NCBI RefSeq assembly: GCF_047663525.1
Contig: NC_092617.1
Location: 3,414,501-3,478,500, forward strand
Length of the DNA: 64,000 nt
DNA from: Anas platyrhynchos
Lineage: Eukaryota; Chordata; Aves; Anseriformes; Anatidae
Reading direction: 5' to 3'
Below are positions 21,141-31,949 of the stretch, piece after piece; position 1 is the stretch's first letter; each line of letters opens with the position of its first letter. The translations under genes were made by a program, and so were the position numbers. The notes beneath the pieces were generated by a model. The model did not search any database and was not told where the DNA came from. It saw only the letters and a program-made list of their open reading frames with translations.

Positions 21141-21784
21141 ACCTCCGTTAGCTACTCTATTCCGTAGTATTAGAATACTCTATACTTTGTTGCCTATTCT
21201 ATTCTGTTCCTCACAAAGCCTCCCATGGGAATTGTTAGGGCAGATAATTGGAAGCCATGATTTCAGATTGGCAAAGGCAGTGTACTGAGAAAATCTGAGT
21301 TTATTTTGTTGAAGCAGAAGGGCCAAGGCCTGACCCCAGCCACTGGGAGGGGAGATTCTACAACCCCAGCACCCCTATGTCTCACTCAGGGCTCTTCCTG
21401 GGGTTTGTGGGGTAGGGGGAGATGCCCACAATACCATATGTGAAGGGCAATGGTATGACACATTCCAGCATTTGCACAGGGTTGAAAGGAGAATTCATGG
21501 TCCCAATGTCATGAGTATAACACGTCTCCTCCTAAGCCATGGCCAAGGGGACAAAGATGTGAGTGCTGCTGCAGCCTTCCATTCTTGTCAGAGCCTTCTG
21601 CCTTCTCCTCTGCATGCTTTCTTGTGCTGTCCCACACTTCCCTGAAGGCTGCAGACAACCACTTCTCTTCCCCACCTTGCTCTCACTCTGCTGTTCCCAT
21701 GATTTCACTGCTGCCTCTCCACTCTCACCAGCTGTTCCTTCAAACACAAGGGCATGGGCTGATCCAAACTCCCCCTGGGTGATC
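21141..21784 (-). repeat. E block, inverted
   Basis: A diverged E duplicon from about 21230, inverted relative to 3061-3830. The order is AATTGTTAGGGCAGATAATTGG, a middle part, then CACACTTCCCTGAAGGCTGC. No gene. Confidence 0.55.
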
Positions 21785-22229
21785 TCTGGACCCACAGCAC
21801 CAGTTCCAGTGCCTCACCTTTAAGTCAAGAATTTCATCTGACTATCTACTCTAAATGTACCCTCTTTAAGTTTAAAACCACTCCCCTTGTCCTACCATAG
21901 AATCAGAAATCATAGAAACACAACGTTGGAAAGGACCTACAGGATCATTTAGTCCAATCACTAATTTACACATTTAGTCCTATCACTAATTCTACACGCT
22001 AAGTTACAAAGTCATATCTCCTAGCACCTTGTCCTGGTGCTTCTTGAACACTGCGAGGGTTGGTGACTCCAGCACCTCCTTGGGCAGACCATTCCGGTGC
22101 CTGACTATTCTGTGAGAGAAAAAGGTTTTTGTGATATCTAATCTAAATCTCCCTAGGCACAACTTGTAGCCTTTTCCTCAAGTCCTATCATTAGTTACCT
22201 GAGAGAAGAGGCTGACCCCTCTTATATGT
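21785..22229 (-). mobile_element. Two old CR1 3' fragments
   Basis: Minus-orientation CR1 tails. 21785-21894 is an internal 3' piece (TTAAAACCACTCCCCTTGTC). 21895-22229 begins at a fresh 3' end (CCATAGAATCAGAAATCATA) and runs into the usual 3' ORF2 region (TGGGCAGACCATTCCGGTGC). The second probably landed in the first. Both are decayed. Confidence 0.8.
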
Positions 22230-22284
22230 GGAAGAAGCTTTTTCCTCTGAGGCCTCACCATCCTCAGAGGAAAAAGCTTCTTCC
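22230..22284. repeat. Perfect 23-bp inverted repeat (hairpin)
   Basis: The arms at 22230-22252 and 22262-22284 are exact reverse complements (left arm GGAAGAAGCTTTTTCCTCTG then AGG) separated by 9 nt. It sits exactly where one CR1 fragment passes into another. A stable hairpin could form, but position and perfection suggest a local template-switch event rather than a functional site. Confidence 0.9.
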
Positions 22285-22440
22285 ATGTATCCAATTTAAA
22301 CCTACCCTCTTTTAGTTTAATATCATTTCTCCTTGTCCCATCACTACACTCCCAGACAATGACTGTCTCCCCAGCTTTCCTGTAGGTCCTAAGTACTGGA
22401 AGATTGCTCTAAGGTTTCTCTGGTGCTGAGTAGTACCAGT
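22285..22440 (-). mobile_element. Old CR1 internal fragment
   Basis: This continues CR1-like sequence in minus orientation (TTAATATCATTTCTCCTTGT, then a region like the 3' part of CR1 ORF2). It is decayed and boundaries are approximate. Confidence 0.6.
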
Positions 22441-23764
22441 TTTCAGAAATGTGTTGTATAGCACATTACTTGCTGCCTGTGTTCCCATTGTGCTCTTTGT
22501 CATTTCTGGGTCTGGTTTAAAGATATTTTGCTATGTTGTGTAGCACTGGCTTATGATTCTATAAAATTATTGGTCATGTGACAAATCCTTTCTTTGTACT
22601 GAGCACTGCCATTACCTCCATACCTCAGGAACCATCACTCAGAAACTTAAGAATTATACTCTTGACTTTTTTGCTTTAAGGAGCCAATCTAGGGGGAGAA
22701 ACAGGAGCGACACTTCTCCACTTCTTCACTCTCTCCTTTACCTTCCCCTTCTCCTCCAGGCTAATTACACTAGCTCTACAAAGCTGAGAACATCACTGGC
22801 ATGGTCCTATTGTGATGTCTCCTGAATGTGTTTCAACTGTTGTTTAAGGATAAACAACTCTTGAAGAATGCCCTCCAGAGACCTGTCCCAGGGCCGGAGA
22901 GTGAGGAGTGGCAGGGAGCATGAGAGGATCTGGGCAGGAACCTAGAGCAGTGGGCACCTCCGGTGCTTTGAAACTTCCCCCCTGAGCACTTGCAGAATCC
23001 TTAAAAACTGCAGAAGTGCTTGAAAAGGAGGGGTTATCACCTTGGCAATTCCAAAGGGAATCCCAAAGGGTGCCTCAGTCAGTGTCACTCCAAGCCCTGG
23101 GACAGGCCCTGCAGCTACTCCAACACCTCTGATATGTCCCGCAGCCACTCCAGCCACTGTGACAGGCCCCAGACTAGACCAGACCCCTGGTTCTGCTCTT
23201 GCTAGGCCAGAGCACCAACCTGTGCCAGGATTCGTTCCCTCTATATGCAGGAGAAAACAGAGGGTGTGAAAGTCAGGCCCCTGAGAATGGAAGAGAACTA
23301 CTGCCCAGAAAAGAAAGGAGGGAGAAGAATGTTGATCTATGAAACCTTGACATAAACTTCCCCACGAGAGGGCACTTCCAAGATCCAAAAGGGTACAGGT
23401 GGGGTTTTGGGATAGCTGTCTTCAAGAGAAAGGATGTTAAAGAGCTGTCTACCTTTCCCAGTCCCTGGGAGGACCCTTCCATTTGTGGACTTGATGAAGG
23501 TCAAAGAAGAGCAGGTGCAGATGGTTACCACAATGTTCTACCAGTTGGGGACAGGCTGGACACCAGTCAGTAATGAGCAATTGCACTGTGCATAGCTTGC
23601 TTTGTACATAACAATAATAGTACTAAAAATAATTGCTATTATAATTCTTTCTCTACCATTTCAGTCCTTTCAACTGCACTGACTTCAACCTATAAGAATT
23701 TGGGGGGGATGGTGTGAGCTAACAGCTGTGTGCTGCTGAGCTGCCTGGCAGGTTAAAGCACATC
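22441..23764 (+). mobile_element. ERVL-type retrovirus fossil, copy upstream of OR3
   Basis: A heavily deleted ERVL fossil in plus orientation. It has a 5' leader/gag-like part (22441-23500) with a short run of 30-nt Pro/Thr-rich repeat units near 23090-23200. This joins directly to the 3' part of an LTR (AGCAATTGCACTGTGCATAG at about 23577) that ends near 23764; pol is missing. The LTR end sits at the same place in the OR promoter module as in the copies upstream of OR4 and OR7, so one ancestral insertion was duplicated with the genes. It has many breaks and is dead. Confidence 0.75.
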
Positions 23765-24300
23765 ATGTTTGACAATCACAGTCCAACAGCGCAAATCACA
23801 CTTCTAAAAATCTTGTGTTCAGAGAGGAGCAGTAGATGATCAGTTCAGTCTGCCTCAATGAGCACACTCCAGCAGAGACCCTGCTGCCTTTGGGAGCTGT
23901 CAGCCCTGAGGCCTTGGGGACACCTCCAGGGAGCCCAAGGGCACAGAGCAAGCGATGCCATCGTCGGCTGCTGTGCTGCTGAGCTGGGCCGGGCTCCTGG
24001 GTTCAAGGGGAGCTCCTGGCAAGCGCTGCAGAGAGACAGCTGTGCCCAGGAGCAGCTCCTCTGCACAGCGCAGCAGGGCTGGGGGCTCTGACCGCAGCTG
24101 ACACACAGAGAGGAGAGAAGGAGAGAGGGCTTGGAGGCACTGAGGAGCGCAACAACAGAGGGCAGCGTGTGGCAGGACACATCTGCAGGCTCTTGGTACC
24201 ATGAGGCTCTGGCAGCAGGGCCATGCAGGTGGGGTTGCCAGAGGGGTCTTCTACAGCTGGCACATCCAATGGCTGATAGCATCTGTCAGGATGGGTCTTA
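23765..24300 (+). promoter_or_regulatory. OR3 promoter/5' exon module (type A)
   Basis: Homologous to the modules upstream of OR1, OR4 and OR7. The candidate splice donor is GGCCATGCAG/GTGGGG with the exon end at 24228. Joined to the acceptor near 24621-24624 it removes about 395 nt. The ERVL LTR ends at the upstream edge, in the same transcriptional direction, 884 nt before the ATG. Confidence 0.55.
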
Positions 24301-24647
24301 TTCTACCTGTAATGTGGCATAGAAGATGTTTTACCGAATAGTATTTTTGAGGGGGCATTTTAACAGGAAGATCGAGGCTTGGTTTATCTGAAACAGAAGA
24401 CTTTCTTGGATTCTGTGCTTCTAGTATGGAGGGGAGGCAGGTTTCATGACGATGAATTGTCTGGATTGTACTGGAGAGAACAACTGAAACCAATGAAGGA
24501 AAGGGATCTGCCAACTGTCTAAGTGCAGTTCGGAAAATGCTTTGAGAGGTTTAATTGAAAAATGGAAATGTTTTTTCTCAGATAATCCTGATATATTTTC
24601 ACTATATTTCTGTTCCCTTAGCAGGACAACATACACAAAACAGGCAA
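24301..24647 (+). other. OR3 5' intron and splice acceptor
   Basis: AT-rich stretch with polypyrimidine sequence TTTCTGTTCCCTTAG at about 24607-24621, followed by CAG at 24624. Both AGs are possible acceptors. An in-frame ATG at 24555 lies inside this presumed intron and is not taken as the start. Confidence 0.5.
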
Positions 24648-25607
24648 ATGCCCAACAGCAGCACCATCACTGAGTTCCTCCTGCTGGCATTCGCAGACAC
24701 GCGCGAGCTGCAGCTCCTGCACTTCACGCTCTTCCTGGGCATCTACCTGGCTGCCCTCCTGGGCAACGGCCTCATCCTCAGCGCCGTAACCTGCCACCAC
24801 CGCCTGCACACCCCTATGTACTTCTTCCTCCTCAACCTCGCCCTCCTCGACATGGGTTCTATCTCCATCACTGTTCCTAAAGCCATGGCCAATGCCCTCT
24901 GGGACACCAGGGCCATCTCCTATCAAGGATGTGCTGCACAGGTCTTTTTCTTTCCCTTCTTGGCGGGTGCAGAGTTTTTTCTTCTCACCGTCATGGCCTA
25001 CGACCGCTACGTTGCCATCTGCAAGCCCCTGCACTACGGGAGCCTCCTGGGCAGCAGAGCTTGTGCTCAGATGGCAGCAGCTGCCTGGGGCAGTGGCTTT
25101 CTCAATGCTGTCCTGCACACGGCCAACACATTTTCCCTTCCCCTCTGCCAAGGCAATGCTGTGGACCAGTTCTTCTGTGAAATCCCTCAGATCCTCAAGC
25201 TCTCCTGCTCAAATGCCTACCTCAGGGAAGTTGGGGCACTTGTGTTTAGTATTTCTTTAGCCTTCGGTTGTTTTGTTTTCATTGTGGTGTCCTATGTGCA
25301 GATCTTCAGGGCAGTGCTGAGGATGCCCTCTGAGCAGGGCCGGCACAAAGCCTTTTCCACGTGCCTCCCTCACCTGGCTGTGGTCTCCCTCTTTCTTAGC
25401 ACTGTCATGTTTGCCTACCTGAAGCCCCCTTCCATCTCCTCTCCATCGCTGGATCTCGTGGTGGCAGTTCTGTACTCAGTGCTGCCTCCAGCAGTGAACC
25501 CCCTCATCTACAGCATGAGGAATAAAGAGCTCAAGGAGGCACTGAGGACGTTATTGCAATATTCAGTATTTCAAAAAGGAAATGGTCTTCTGCATCTGAT
25601 TCCCTGA
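24648..25607 (+). CDS. Olfactory receptor, family 14 (gamma-c) type, OR3
   Basis: An intact 319-residue class II odorant receptor. It has sequon N3-S-S, GN 40-41, PMYFFLLNLALLDM (56-69), MAYDRYVAIC (116-125), KAFSTCLPHL (234-243) and NPLIY (284-288). The C-terminal tail is about 8-15 residues longer than in most paralogs (ends GNGLLHLIP). The start at 24648 (MPNSSTITEF) is chosen over an upstream in-frame ATG at 24555 because it matches all paralogs and directly follows a splice acceptor. TM3 (FFFPFLAGAEFF) is distinctive. OR4 lies downstream in convergent orientation. The region after the stop is one arm of the inverted duplication with 60-64 kb. Confidence 0.95.
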   Translation: MPNSSTITEFLLLAFADTRELQLLHFTLFLGIYLAALLGNGLILSAVTCHHRLHTPMYFFLLNLALLDMGSISITVPKAMANALWDTRAISYQGCAAQVFFFPFLAGAEFFLLTVMAYDRYVAICKPLHYGSLLGSRACAQMAAAAWGSGFLNAVLHTANTFSLPLCQGNAVDQFFCEIPQILKLSCSNAYLREVGALVFSISLAFGCFVFIVVSYVQIFRAVLRMPSEQGRHKAFSTCLPHLAVVSLFLSTVMFAYLKPPSISSPSLDLVVAVLYSVLPPAVNPLIYSMRNKELKEALRTLLQYSVFQKGNGLLHLIP

Positions 25608-25811
25608 AGTATACCTGGAGAAGGCAGAAACACCTTTGTTCATATATTTCAAAAAATTCTCATCCTTTTCAATATCATACCAATATTCTAAATAATTTTA
25701 TAATTTCATTTTATAAATTTAAGATGTTTTTCTTCCTCTGTCTTCTTCTAACTTTTCTTTTTACCCAAAGATCTCATGTAGAGGTGCTTCTAAGCTCTTT
25801 GTAGCTAACTA

Positions 25812-25817
25812 AATAAA
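25812..25817 (+). promoter_or_regulatory. OR3 polyadenylation signal AATAAA
   Basis: AATAAA 205 nt after the OR3 stop codon. The same signal is present on the opposite strand at 63848-63853 in the other arm of the inverted duplication. Confidence 0.7.
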
Positions 25818-25849
25818 GGAACCAGCAGGTAGGCAGTTTCTGTGGATCT

Positions 25850-28330
25850 CATTTCTCATACACTCTTCTCAGGCACAGCAGTGGTTTTGGGATGAAGATC
25901 CCTGCTGCAACGTGCTGGAAAGCCCTGGTGTCCTCCTTTGGGGCTGCCCTTTCTGCCCTGGCAGGCACTCCCTCCCTGCAGCCTTTGGAGGGGACCTCCA
26001 AAGCCCATCTAGCCACCACCACTAGACACGCATGGACACCTACACCAGGCAGCCCAGGCCCATTTCCACTTGGGTTTGGGGTATCTCCAGTTGAGGAGGA
26101 CTCCCCCATTTTGGGGAAACCTGATCAAGTGCTTGGTATTGGAAACATGATCCAGTTCTTGATATTGCTCACAGTAAAAGTGTTTTCCTGTGTGCAATTC
26201 CCATGTCTTGTCCAATCACCAGGCATTGCTGAGACTGTCAGAGGAAAAGATCTGATAGCAAATCCATGTCTCACAGACAGCTCATAGCAGCAGGCAGAGA
26301 TGAACTAGACATGTTTTCTTGGTATTAGTCAGAACCAAAATGGTCACCAAGGCCTCTATATTCAGTAAAAAGAGTTCAAGGATGAGAAGAGCATGTATTG
26401 ATAGGAAGACCATGAAAAGCCACCAGGACAAGGGCCATTTTCTGCCCCTGCAGGAGACTGACCCTGGGCAAGGCCCAACCTGGGAAGCAGCTGTGTTGGA
26501 CGTTCATGGTGGGCAGTGAGCTGGGCAGGAGGCAGCCCTGCGCCATGGGAGCACAGGAAGGAAGGCTGAGGGGCACCTCACTGCAGCCTGCCAGGAGTTG
26601 CAGGGATGTCAGGAAGAGCCCCCACGGGGCCAGGCTGTGCCCCGGTGTGGTGGTTGTGTAATTCACATTGGTGATGGCACAAATGCCGGTTCCTTCACCA
26701 GTGATGCAAATCCTTCCTCATGTTAGGCCAAACTCAACGTCCTTCTCTCTGCTTTTCCTCATGGATGAACTGGAATAGGTCTCCTTGACTACTCTGAGGC
26801 ACAATGCAATGCTTTTTGCCTTCTGCTACTCCAGCACAATATGTGTGACTTTCCCTTACTCTGCACATTGACCTCACGGGTCATTCCGTATTTGTTGCTT
26901 TCAAGATGTTATTTGGACGGGAGCCATTTGCAAAGTGGGGCAAGCTGATGTGTTCTGCCTCAGCCATTTGAAGCATGCTATACTTGAGTTTATCAGCCTG
27001 AGTTTGCTAAAGATGACCCAGGAACGTCATCAACAGATGTTCAAGTGTCTAGTTTAAGTAAGGGAGAGTATCTCAGATTTCCAGTGGCCATTTCAAATCT
27101 AGGTCAATCCAAGGAACCCACTGAAGAAGAGGTTTGTCTTTGAAGGGGTGTTCCTGTGCTGGGCTGGGCTGCAGTTACAGGGACAAAGAGCACTGCTGGC
27201 AGTGGAGGTGCCCTGGGAACTCCACCTGGCTCCACCTGATTTTCCCAAAGGGCTCTGGCATCCTGCAGGTCTTCTCTGACATCTGCTGGTCCAGGGAAGT
27301 GCCTCAAACACAGCGGGGCCACTGGAGGTTTTCCCTGGTTATGCTTATGGTCAGACAGCAAAGCTCTGCCAGAATACCCAGTATTTTTTTCAGTACTTGA
27401 ATAATAAAGCAACAACTCATCAGCTCAAAAGACTCAATCCTTTCTGTAAAATGTCTCATGTGAAGTGTAATTTCTATCATGAAGAAATGTGATTTTTCAG
27501 GATGCATATTCATCCCAGGAGAAGAAATACTGGTGTTCACCTGTAGTTGCATTGTCATCGCTTTTCTATCATGCTGTGCTCCCTCCCTCATCTTCCAGGC
27601 ACAAAACTCATCCTGATTACACAGACCCTGCTGAATGTCCCCTTTCCAGCTGCCTGTCTGGACCTATGCACTTCCCATCATTCTCCTGGTTTGCCCTCCT
27701 CTTACCGTTTAATCCTTCAGACAGCTCTCTCCAACCCAGTTGCTATTTTGAGTTTCAGTGAGTTCAAGCTCACCCATCTCTCAGCAGTCTTTCTAATGGT
27801 TTCCTTAGTAAGACCCTCATCATTTATCATTGAATTAGTATGATATGGATTAATATTAACACAATTATTTAAATCACTGTAAAATACATCATGTACAGTC
27901 ATCCTTTTGGGAAGGTAAACATCACTGGAGGCAATAAAATAAGGAACTTGAACTGTGGTTTAAAACCCTGCTTTTCCCACCCAAACAGGGTTTCAAAGGA
28001 GAAACCCTAGATCAGGAGAATGATGCTCTAAACTGAAACACAACAAAATTCAGCCTTTAAAATGAAGAAAGACTTTTATTAGATGCTCTTTGAAATCTTC
28101 CCCCTTAACTACAACATGAAAGCTCTCCAATTAGCAGATCAAGTCTTGAAGACTTGAAGAAAATGGTGGGAGAGATATGGCTCCTTAGGAGTTTCTGTGT
28201 TTTAATGAGTTCCATGGTGTATTTTGGTGCTGAGTCAATGAAACTTGGGTACTGAGCGGAGAATGATGCAACTGTGTGAAAAAGCAAACTCAGAAGGAAA
28301 AGCTGAAGTGACTTGGAGTCTTAATGGTCC
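25850..28330. repeat. F block of the duplicon (no gene seen)
   Basis: About 2.5 kb downstream of OR3, shared with 61260-63810 in inverse orientation and partly with 3830-4435 and 43730-44840. It contains a 131-aa open frame at 25892-26287 that is kept in the other arm (63378-63773). The arms are so alike that this does not show selection. No domain, RNA gene or transposon was recognised. Confidence 0.55.
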
Positions 28331-28900
28331 CACTGAGGGCTGTTACTAACAAAGCTTCCCCAAGGACATGTTAGGACAGATAATTGGAGGCCATGGTTAC
28401 AGACAGGCAAAGCACTGTGCTGAGAAAAGGCTTGCTTGGTTTAGGTGAAGCAAAAGGGCCAAGGCCTGACCCCAGTCACTGCGAGGAGAGATCCTGCACC
28501 CCCCTGTCTGGCTCAGGACTTTTCTTGGGGGTCTGAGGAATGTGGTGGTCAGTGTGATGCCATGAGAAGAACACTAGTATGACACCACCCTGCCTCTGCA
28601 CAGGGTTGCAAGGAAGCAAGGAGGCTGCACTGCAATAACTATATGTCATCTTCTCATAAGCTCTAGCCAAAGCGTCAGGACTGTTGGGGCCTACCTTTTT
28701 TACCAGCAACCTCTGTCTTTTCCTCGGCATGCTTTCCTATGCTGTCCCACGCTTTTTCCTATTTCCTAGAAGTGTGCAGACAGCCATCTCTGTTCACCAC
28801 CTTGCTCTCATCCCAGCATTTCCATCATTTCACCAGTGTCTCATCAGCCCTCACCAGCTGTTCCTTGAAACACAAAGCTAGGGTCTGATCATAGATACTC
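28331..28900 (-). repeat. E block, inverted copy
   Basis: Reverse complement of the E block at 60430-61010. It contains TGTTAGGACAGATAATTGGAGG and the TTTTCTTGGGGGTCTGAGGA landmark. No gene. Confidence 0.65.
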
Positions 28901-30210
28901 ACCAGCATCTCCCAAGCCATGGGCCTGCTGCTGGCCTTGCAGCTTGTGGAGACACAGCCAAGCCTTGTGCCTGCTGCTGCCCAGTCAAGGACTCAAGCAG
29001 AAGGGACAGGACAACCCATCTGGGGGCCTTCTTTTTTCCTTGGGTCCTCCTGGCTCTGGAGGCAGAGGGGATCCCCCAGTCAGCATGCCAAACAGGTGCC
29101 TTCTGCTGGCCTAGCAGGGCCACTGCCAGATGTCAGCCCAAAAGTGCAGCTCCCAGGGAGAAGCCAAGGGTGACCTGCCACCTACAGACAGAAGTGACCT
29201 CGCAGTTCCTGCTGCTGCTCACATCCATGTTTGAATGCCTTGTGACTTCAGAGAAGTGTCACAATTCCTGTCTTGCCCCAAGGGGCGAAACGACCAAAGT
29301 TAAGGGTTAGGAGAAGGTCTGAAGGTGAGGAGGTTAATGCAGAGGAATGAAGGCTTTGTCTGGTTTATGTTTACTTTTGGGATTACAGACTAGGATTCAC
29401 CTTTCTGAGTGATTAACAGAGATTAATCCGTTGTTTTGTGGGCAGGTTTGATGTTCTGCTTGGGGTGTCAGGTCTGTGGTTAGGGGATGGGTAGGTTTTG
29501 TGTTTCAAGGTTTTGTTTAGGTCTGCCTAGAAATCTAGGGTTAAATAGAGCAATTACAAGCGTGTGTTAAGGGCAGGGGTCAAGGTAAGCAACAGAGTAA
29601 AGGTAAGGGCAAGAGGCTATGGGCTGAGTTTTGGCTTCAGTGCATACTTTGAAGTCAGGCATAAGAGTAGTAGATTCTTTTCAGGGTGTGGGGTAGCATT
29701 TATATTTATGAATTAAGGTTACTGGTTGAAAGTGGGGAAGGGCCTAATATGACTCTTTTAAGTCAGTATTACAGCAGCATCAGCATAACCTGAATCCTCT
29801 TACCTCTACAAAATCCCAAATTTCTGCTGGTCAAGCCCCTGTTCCCTCCCCCAAATCTCACATCTCTCCTGTCCATGCTTCTCCTGACCTCCCATATCAG
29901 TCATCTCACTGGGATCAGCTTTCTGATGGCTTTCATGATCTCAGAGTTAAGGTTTAGGAGAGGGTTTAACATGAGGAGGTTAATGCACAAGAACAGGGGC
30001 TTTGGGTTAGAGATTAAACAAATGCTTGGTGGGAGGGTTTGGTGTTCTGCTTGGGGTGTCAGGTCTGTGGTTAGGCTATGGGCAAACTTTGCGCTTTAGG
30101 GTTTTCTTTACATTGGTAAAAAGTTATCTAGGATTAAATAGAGCATATTAATGGTATTGTAAAGGGAAGGGAACAGGTTCATCAAGAGAACAAGTGTAAA
30201 GGTAAGGGGC
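28901..30210 (+). repeat. R module copy 5 with a doubled tail
   Basis: GC-rich R block 28901-29230 and the AT-rich tail to 29940. A second copy of part of the tail follows at 29945-30200 (GGTGTTCTGCTTGGGGTGTC occurs at about 29449 and again at about 30041). The tail was thus partly duplicated in tandem in this unit only. Confidence 0.65.
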
Positions 30211-30214
30211 TGAG

Positions 30215-30320
30215 AAGGAAACCCACCTCATGGTGTTTAGCAATGTGGGTTTGTGTGACATGATTAGAAGGACAGTCATTGGATGGGACGAACTTGGAGG
30301 TCTTTTTCTATGATTCTATC
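30215..30320 (+). mobile_element. Possible CR1 3' tail
   Basis: A short plus-orientation fragment ending in TTCTATGATTCTAT, as CR1 3' ends do. The upstream part (GAACTTGGAGGTCTTTTTCT) fits a CR1 3' UTR of a different subfamily. Old. Confidence 0.45.
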
Positions 30321-30606
30321 AAGGCAGCAGAGAGGTCAGAGCCCAGCGGGCAGTGGAGGGCAGCCCTGAGGGCCACCGGGGCTGCCCCTCCCAGTGGCAG
30401 CTGGGTTCTTGGCCCTGAGCTGGGACTGCTCCCCCGCCTAGAGAGGTGATGGGAAGAAAGGAAAGTTGAGATCAGTAAAGTTCTCATGGCTTCTTTATTC
30501 CCTATATGTACACTAGAAGCCTAGTTCTATAAGTAGTTTAGATGACACCGTCAAAGTAAGTAAATGAATTAACAGGAAGAAGGCCAAGAATAATATTAAA
30601 CCAAAA
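30321..30606 (-). repeat. G block, 3' flank of OR4
   Basis: A GC-rich piece (30330-30460) followed by the OR4 3' UTR region. It is related to 48960-49080 (inverted, after OR6) and 52550-52660 (after OR7), for example AGCTGGGTTCTTGGCCCTGA. Confidence 0.6.
30494..30499 (-). promoter_or_regulatory. OR4 polyadenylation signal AATAAA
   Basis: AATAAA on the minus strand about 110 nt after the OR4 stop codon. Confidence 0.6.
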
Positions 30607-31560
30607 TCAAAGATATTGAAGACATTCTTGATACTTAAGAGGCACGTAGAGAAAGAGTTTACTCACTGCACCCTTGAGCTCCTTGTTTCTCATGCTGTAA
30701 ATGGGGGGGTTCACTGCTGGAGGCAGAACTGAGTACAGAAATGACACCACCAGGTCCAGGGATGGGGAAGCAATGGAAGGGGGCTTTAGGTAGGCAACTG
30801 TTGCAGTGACAACCATTAGAAAGACCACAGCCAGGTGAGGGAGGCACGTGGAAAAGGCTTTGTGCCGGCCCTGAGAAGAGGGCATCCTCAGCACGGCCCA
30901 GAAGACCTGCACGTAGGACACCACAATATAAATAAAACAACCAAAGCCTAAAGAAACACTAAACACAAGTGCCCCAACTTCCCTGAGGTACGCATCTGAG
31001 CAGGAGAGCTTGAGGATGTGGGGGATTTCACAGAAGAACTGGTCCACAGCATTGCCTTGGCAAAGGGGAAGGGAAAATGTGTTGGCCATGTGCAGGACAG
31101 CATTGAGAAAGCCACTGCCCCAGGCAGCTGCTGCCATCTGGGCACAAGCTCTGCTGCCCACGAGGCTCCCGTAGTGCAGGGGCTTGCAGATGGCAACGTA
31201 GCGGTCGTAGGCCATGATGGTGAGGATAGAAAACTCCACACCTGCCAGGAAGGCAAAGAGAAAGACCTGTTCAGCACAGCCTTGATAGGAGATAGTCTTG
31301 GTGTCCCAGAGGGCATTGGCCATGGCTTTGGGCAGAGTGGTGGAGATGCAGCCCAGGTCAAGGAGGGCGAGGTTGAGGAGGAAGAAGTACATGGGGGTGT
31401 GGAGGCGGTGGTCGCAGACTATGGCGGTGAGGATGAGGCCGTTGCCCAGGAGGGCAGCCAGGTAGATGCCCAGGAAGAGCGCGAAGTGCAGGAGTTGCAG
31501 CTCGCGCGTGTCTGCGAATGCCAGCAGGAAGAACTCACTCACAGAGCTGCTGTTGGGCAT
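30607..31560 (-). CDS. Olfactory receptor, family 14 (gamma-c) type, OR4
   Basis: An intact 317-residue class II odorant receptor. It has sequon N3-S-S, GN 40-41, MAYDRYVAIC (116-125), KAFSTCLPHL and a TM7 motif that reads NPPIY (284-288) where all paralogs have NPLIY or NPFIY. The N, P and Y of NPxxY remain, so function may be kept. TM6 is unusual (FLMVVTATVAYLKPPSIASP), and ICL3 has SSQGRHKAF rather than SEQGRHKAF. The start at 31560 fits the paralogs and follows an acceptor (CTCCTCTTCAACAG, ending at 31584). The 5' exon candidate is in the type A module at 31950-32400. Confidence 0.94.
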   Translation of the reverse strand: MPNSSSVSEFFLLAFADTRELQLLHFALFLGIYLAALLGNGLILTAIVCDHRLHTPMYFFLLNLALLDLGCISTTLPKAMANALWDTKTISYQGCAEQVFLFAFLAGVEFSILTIMAYDRYVAICKPLHYGSLVGSRACAQMAAAAWGSGFLNAVLHMANTFSLPLCQGNAVDQFFCEIPHILKLSCSDAYLREVGALVFSVSLGFGCFIYIVVSYVQVFWAVLRMPSSQGRHKAFSTCLPHLAVVFLMVVTATVAYLKPPSIASPSLDLVVSFLYSVLPPAVNPPIYSMRNKELKGAVSKLFLYVPLKYQECLQYL

Positions 31561-31949
31561 TTGCTGACATTAAACACAGCTGCCTGTTGAAGAGGAGAAT
31601 GCAGAAGTTAGAACAGACTTCAATAAGGAAAACCTATTCCATGTCTTAGATCATCCCCCAAATGATCCTCTCTCATTGCAGTAGAACGTGTAAGAATCTC
31701 ATTTTTTCCATTCAGATCTCTCTGTGCAATGCTCTGGGATTCTCAGTCTCTTCTACAATCTTGAGAACACATTATGATCAGACTTGCCTCCCCAGCAATT
31801 CAGGAATTGGAAAGCACAGGACCAAAATAAACCTTCTATGTCACACAAAATGAGTCTCAATCTTCTTCTGGAAATGGCTCATAAATGCCATTTTCTAAAT
31901 CGTCTTCTACTTGTCACTGGAGAAACAGATTGAACCATTCTGACCGATG
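31561..31949 (-). other. OR4 5' intron region
   Basis: Intron candidate between the donor at 32001/32000 and the acceptor ending at 31584. It is homologous to 53876-54270 upstream of OR7. No other feature. Confidence 0.5.

Larger units (their letters stand above)
25660..29175 (+). repeat. Inverted segmental duplication, left arm (partner 60150-64000)
   Basis: From the 3' UTR of OR3 onward this 3.5 kb is the reverse complement of 60150-64000, with near-identical stretches. For example CTTTTCAATATCATACCAAT here matches the last bases of the window read backwards. The left arm lacks about 210 nt present at 62795-63015. The right arm has gained an A-rich tract at 61411-61460. The arms are about 31 kb apart. 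Confidence 0.9.

Noticed and set aside
25892-26287. 131-aa open frame kept in both inverted arms (also 63378-63773)
   Set aside because: The arms are so similar that any open frame would be kept. No domain, signal peptide or splice context was seen.
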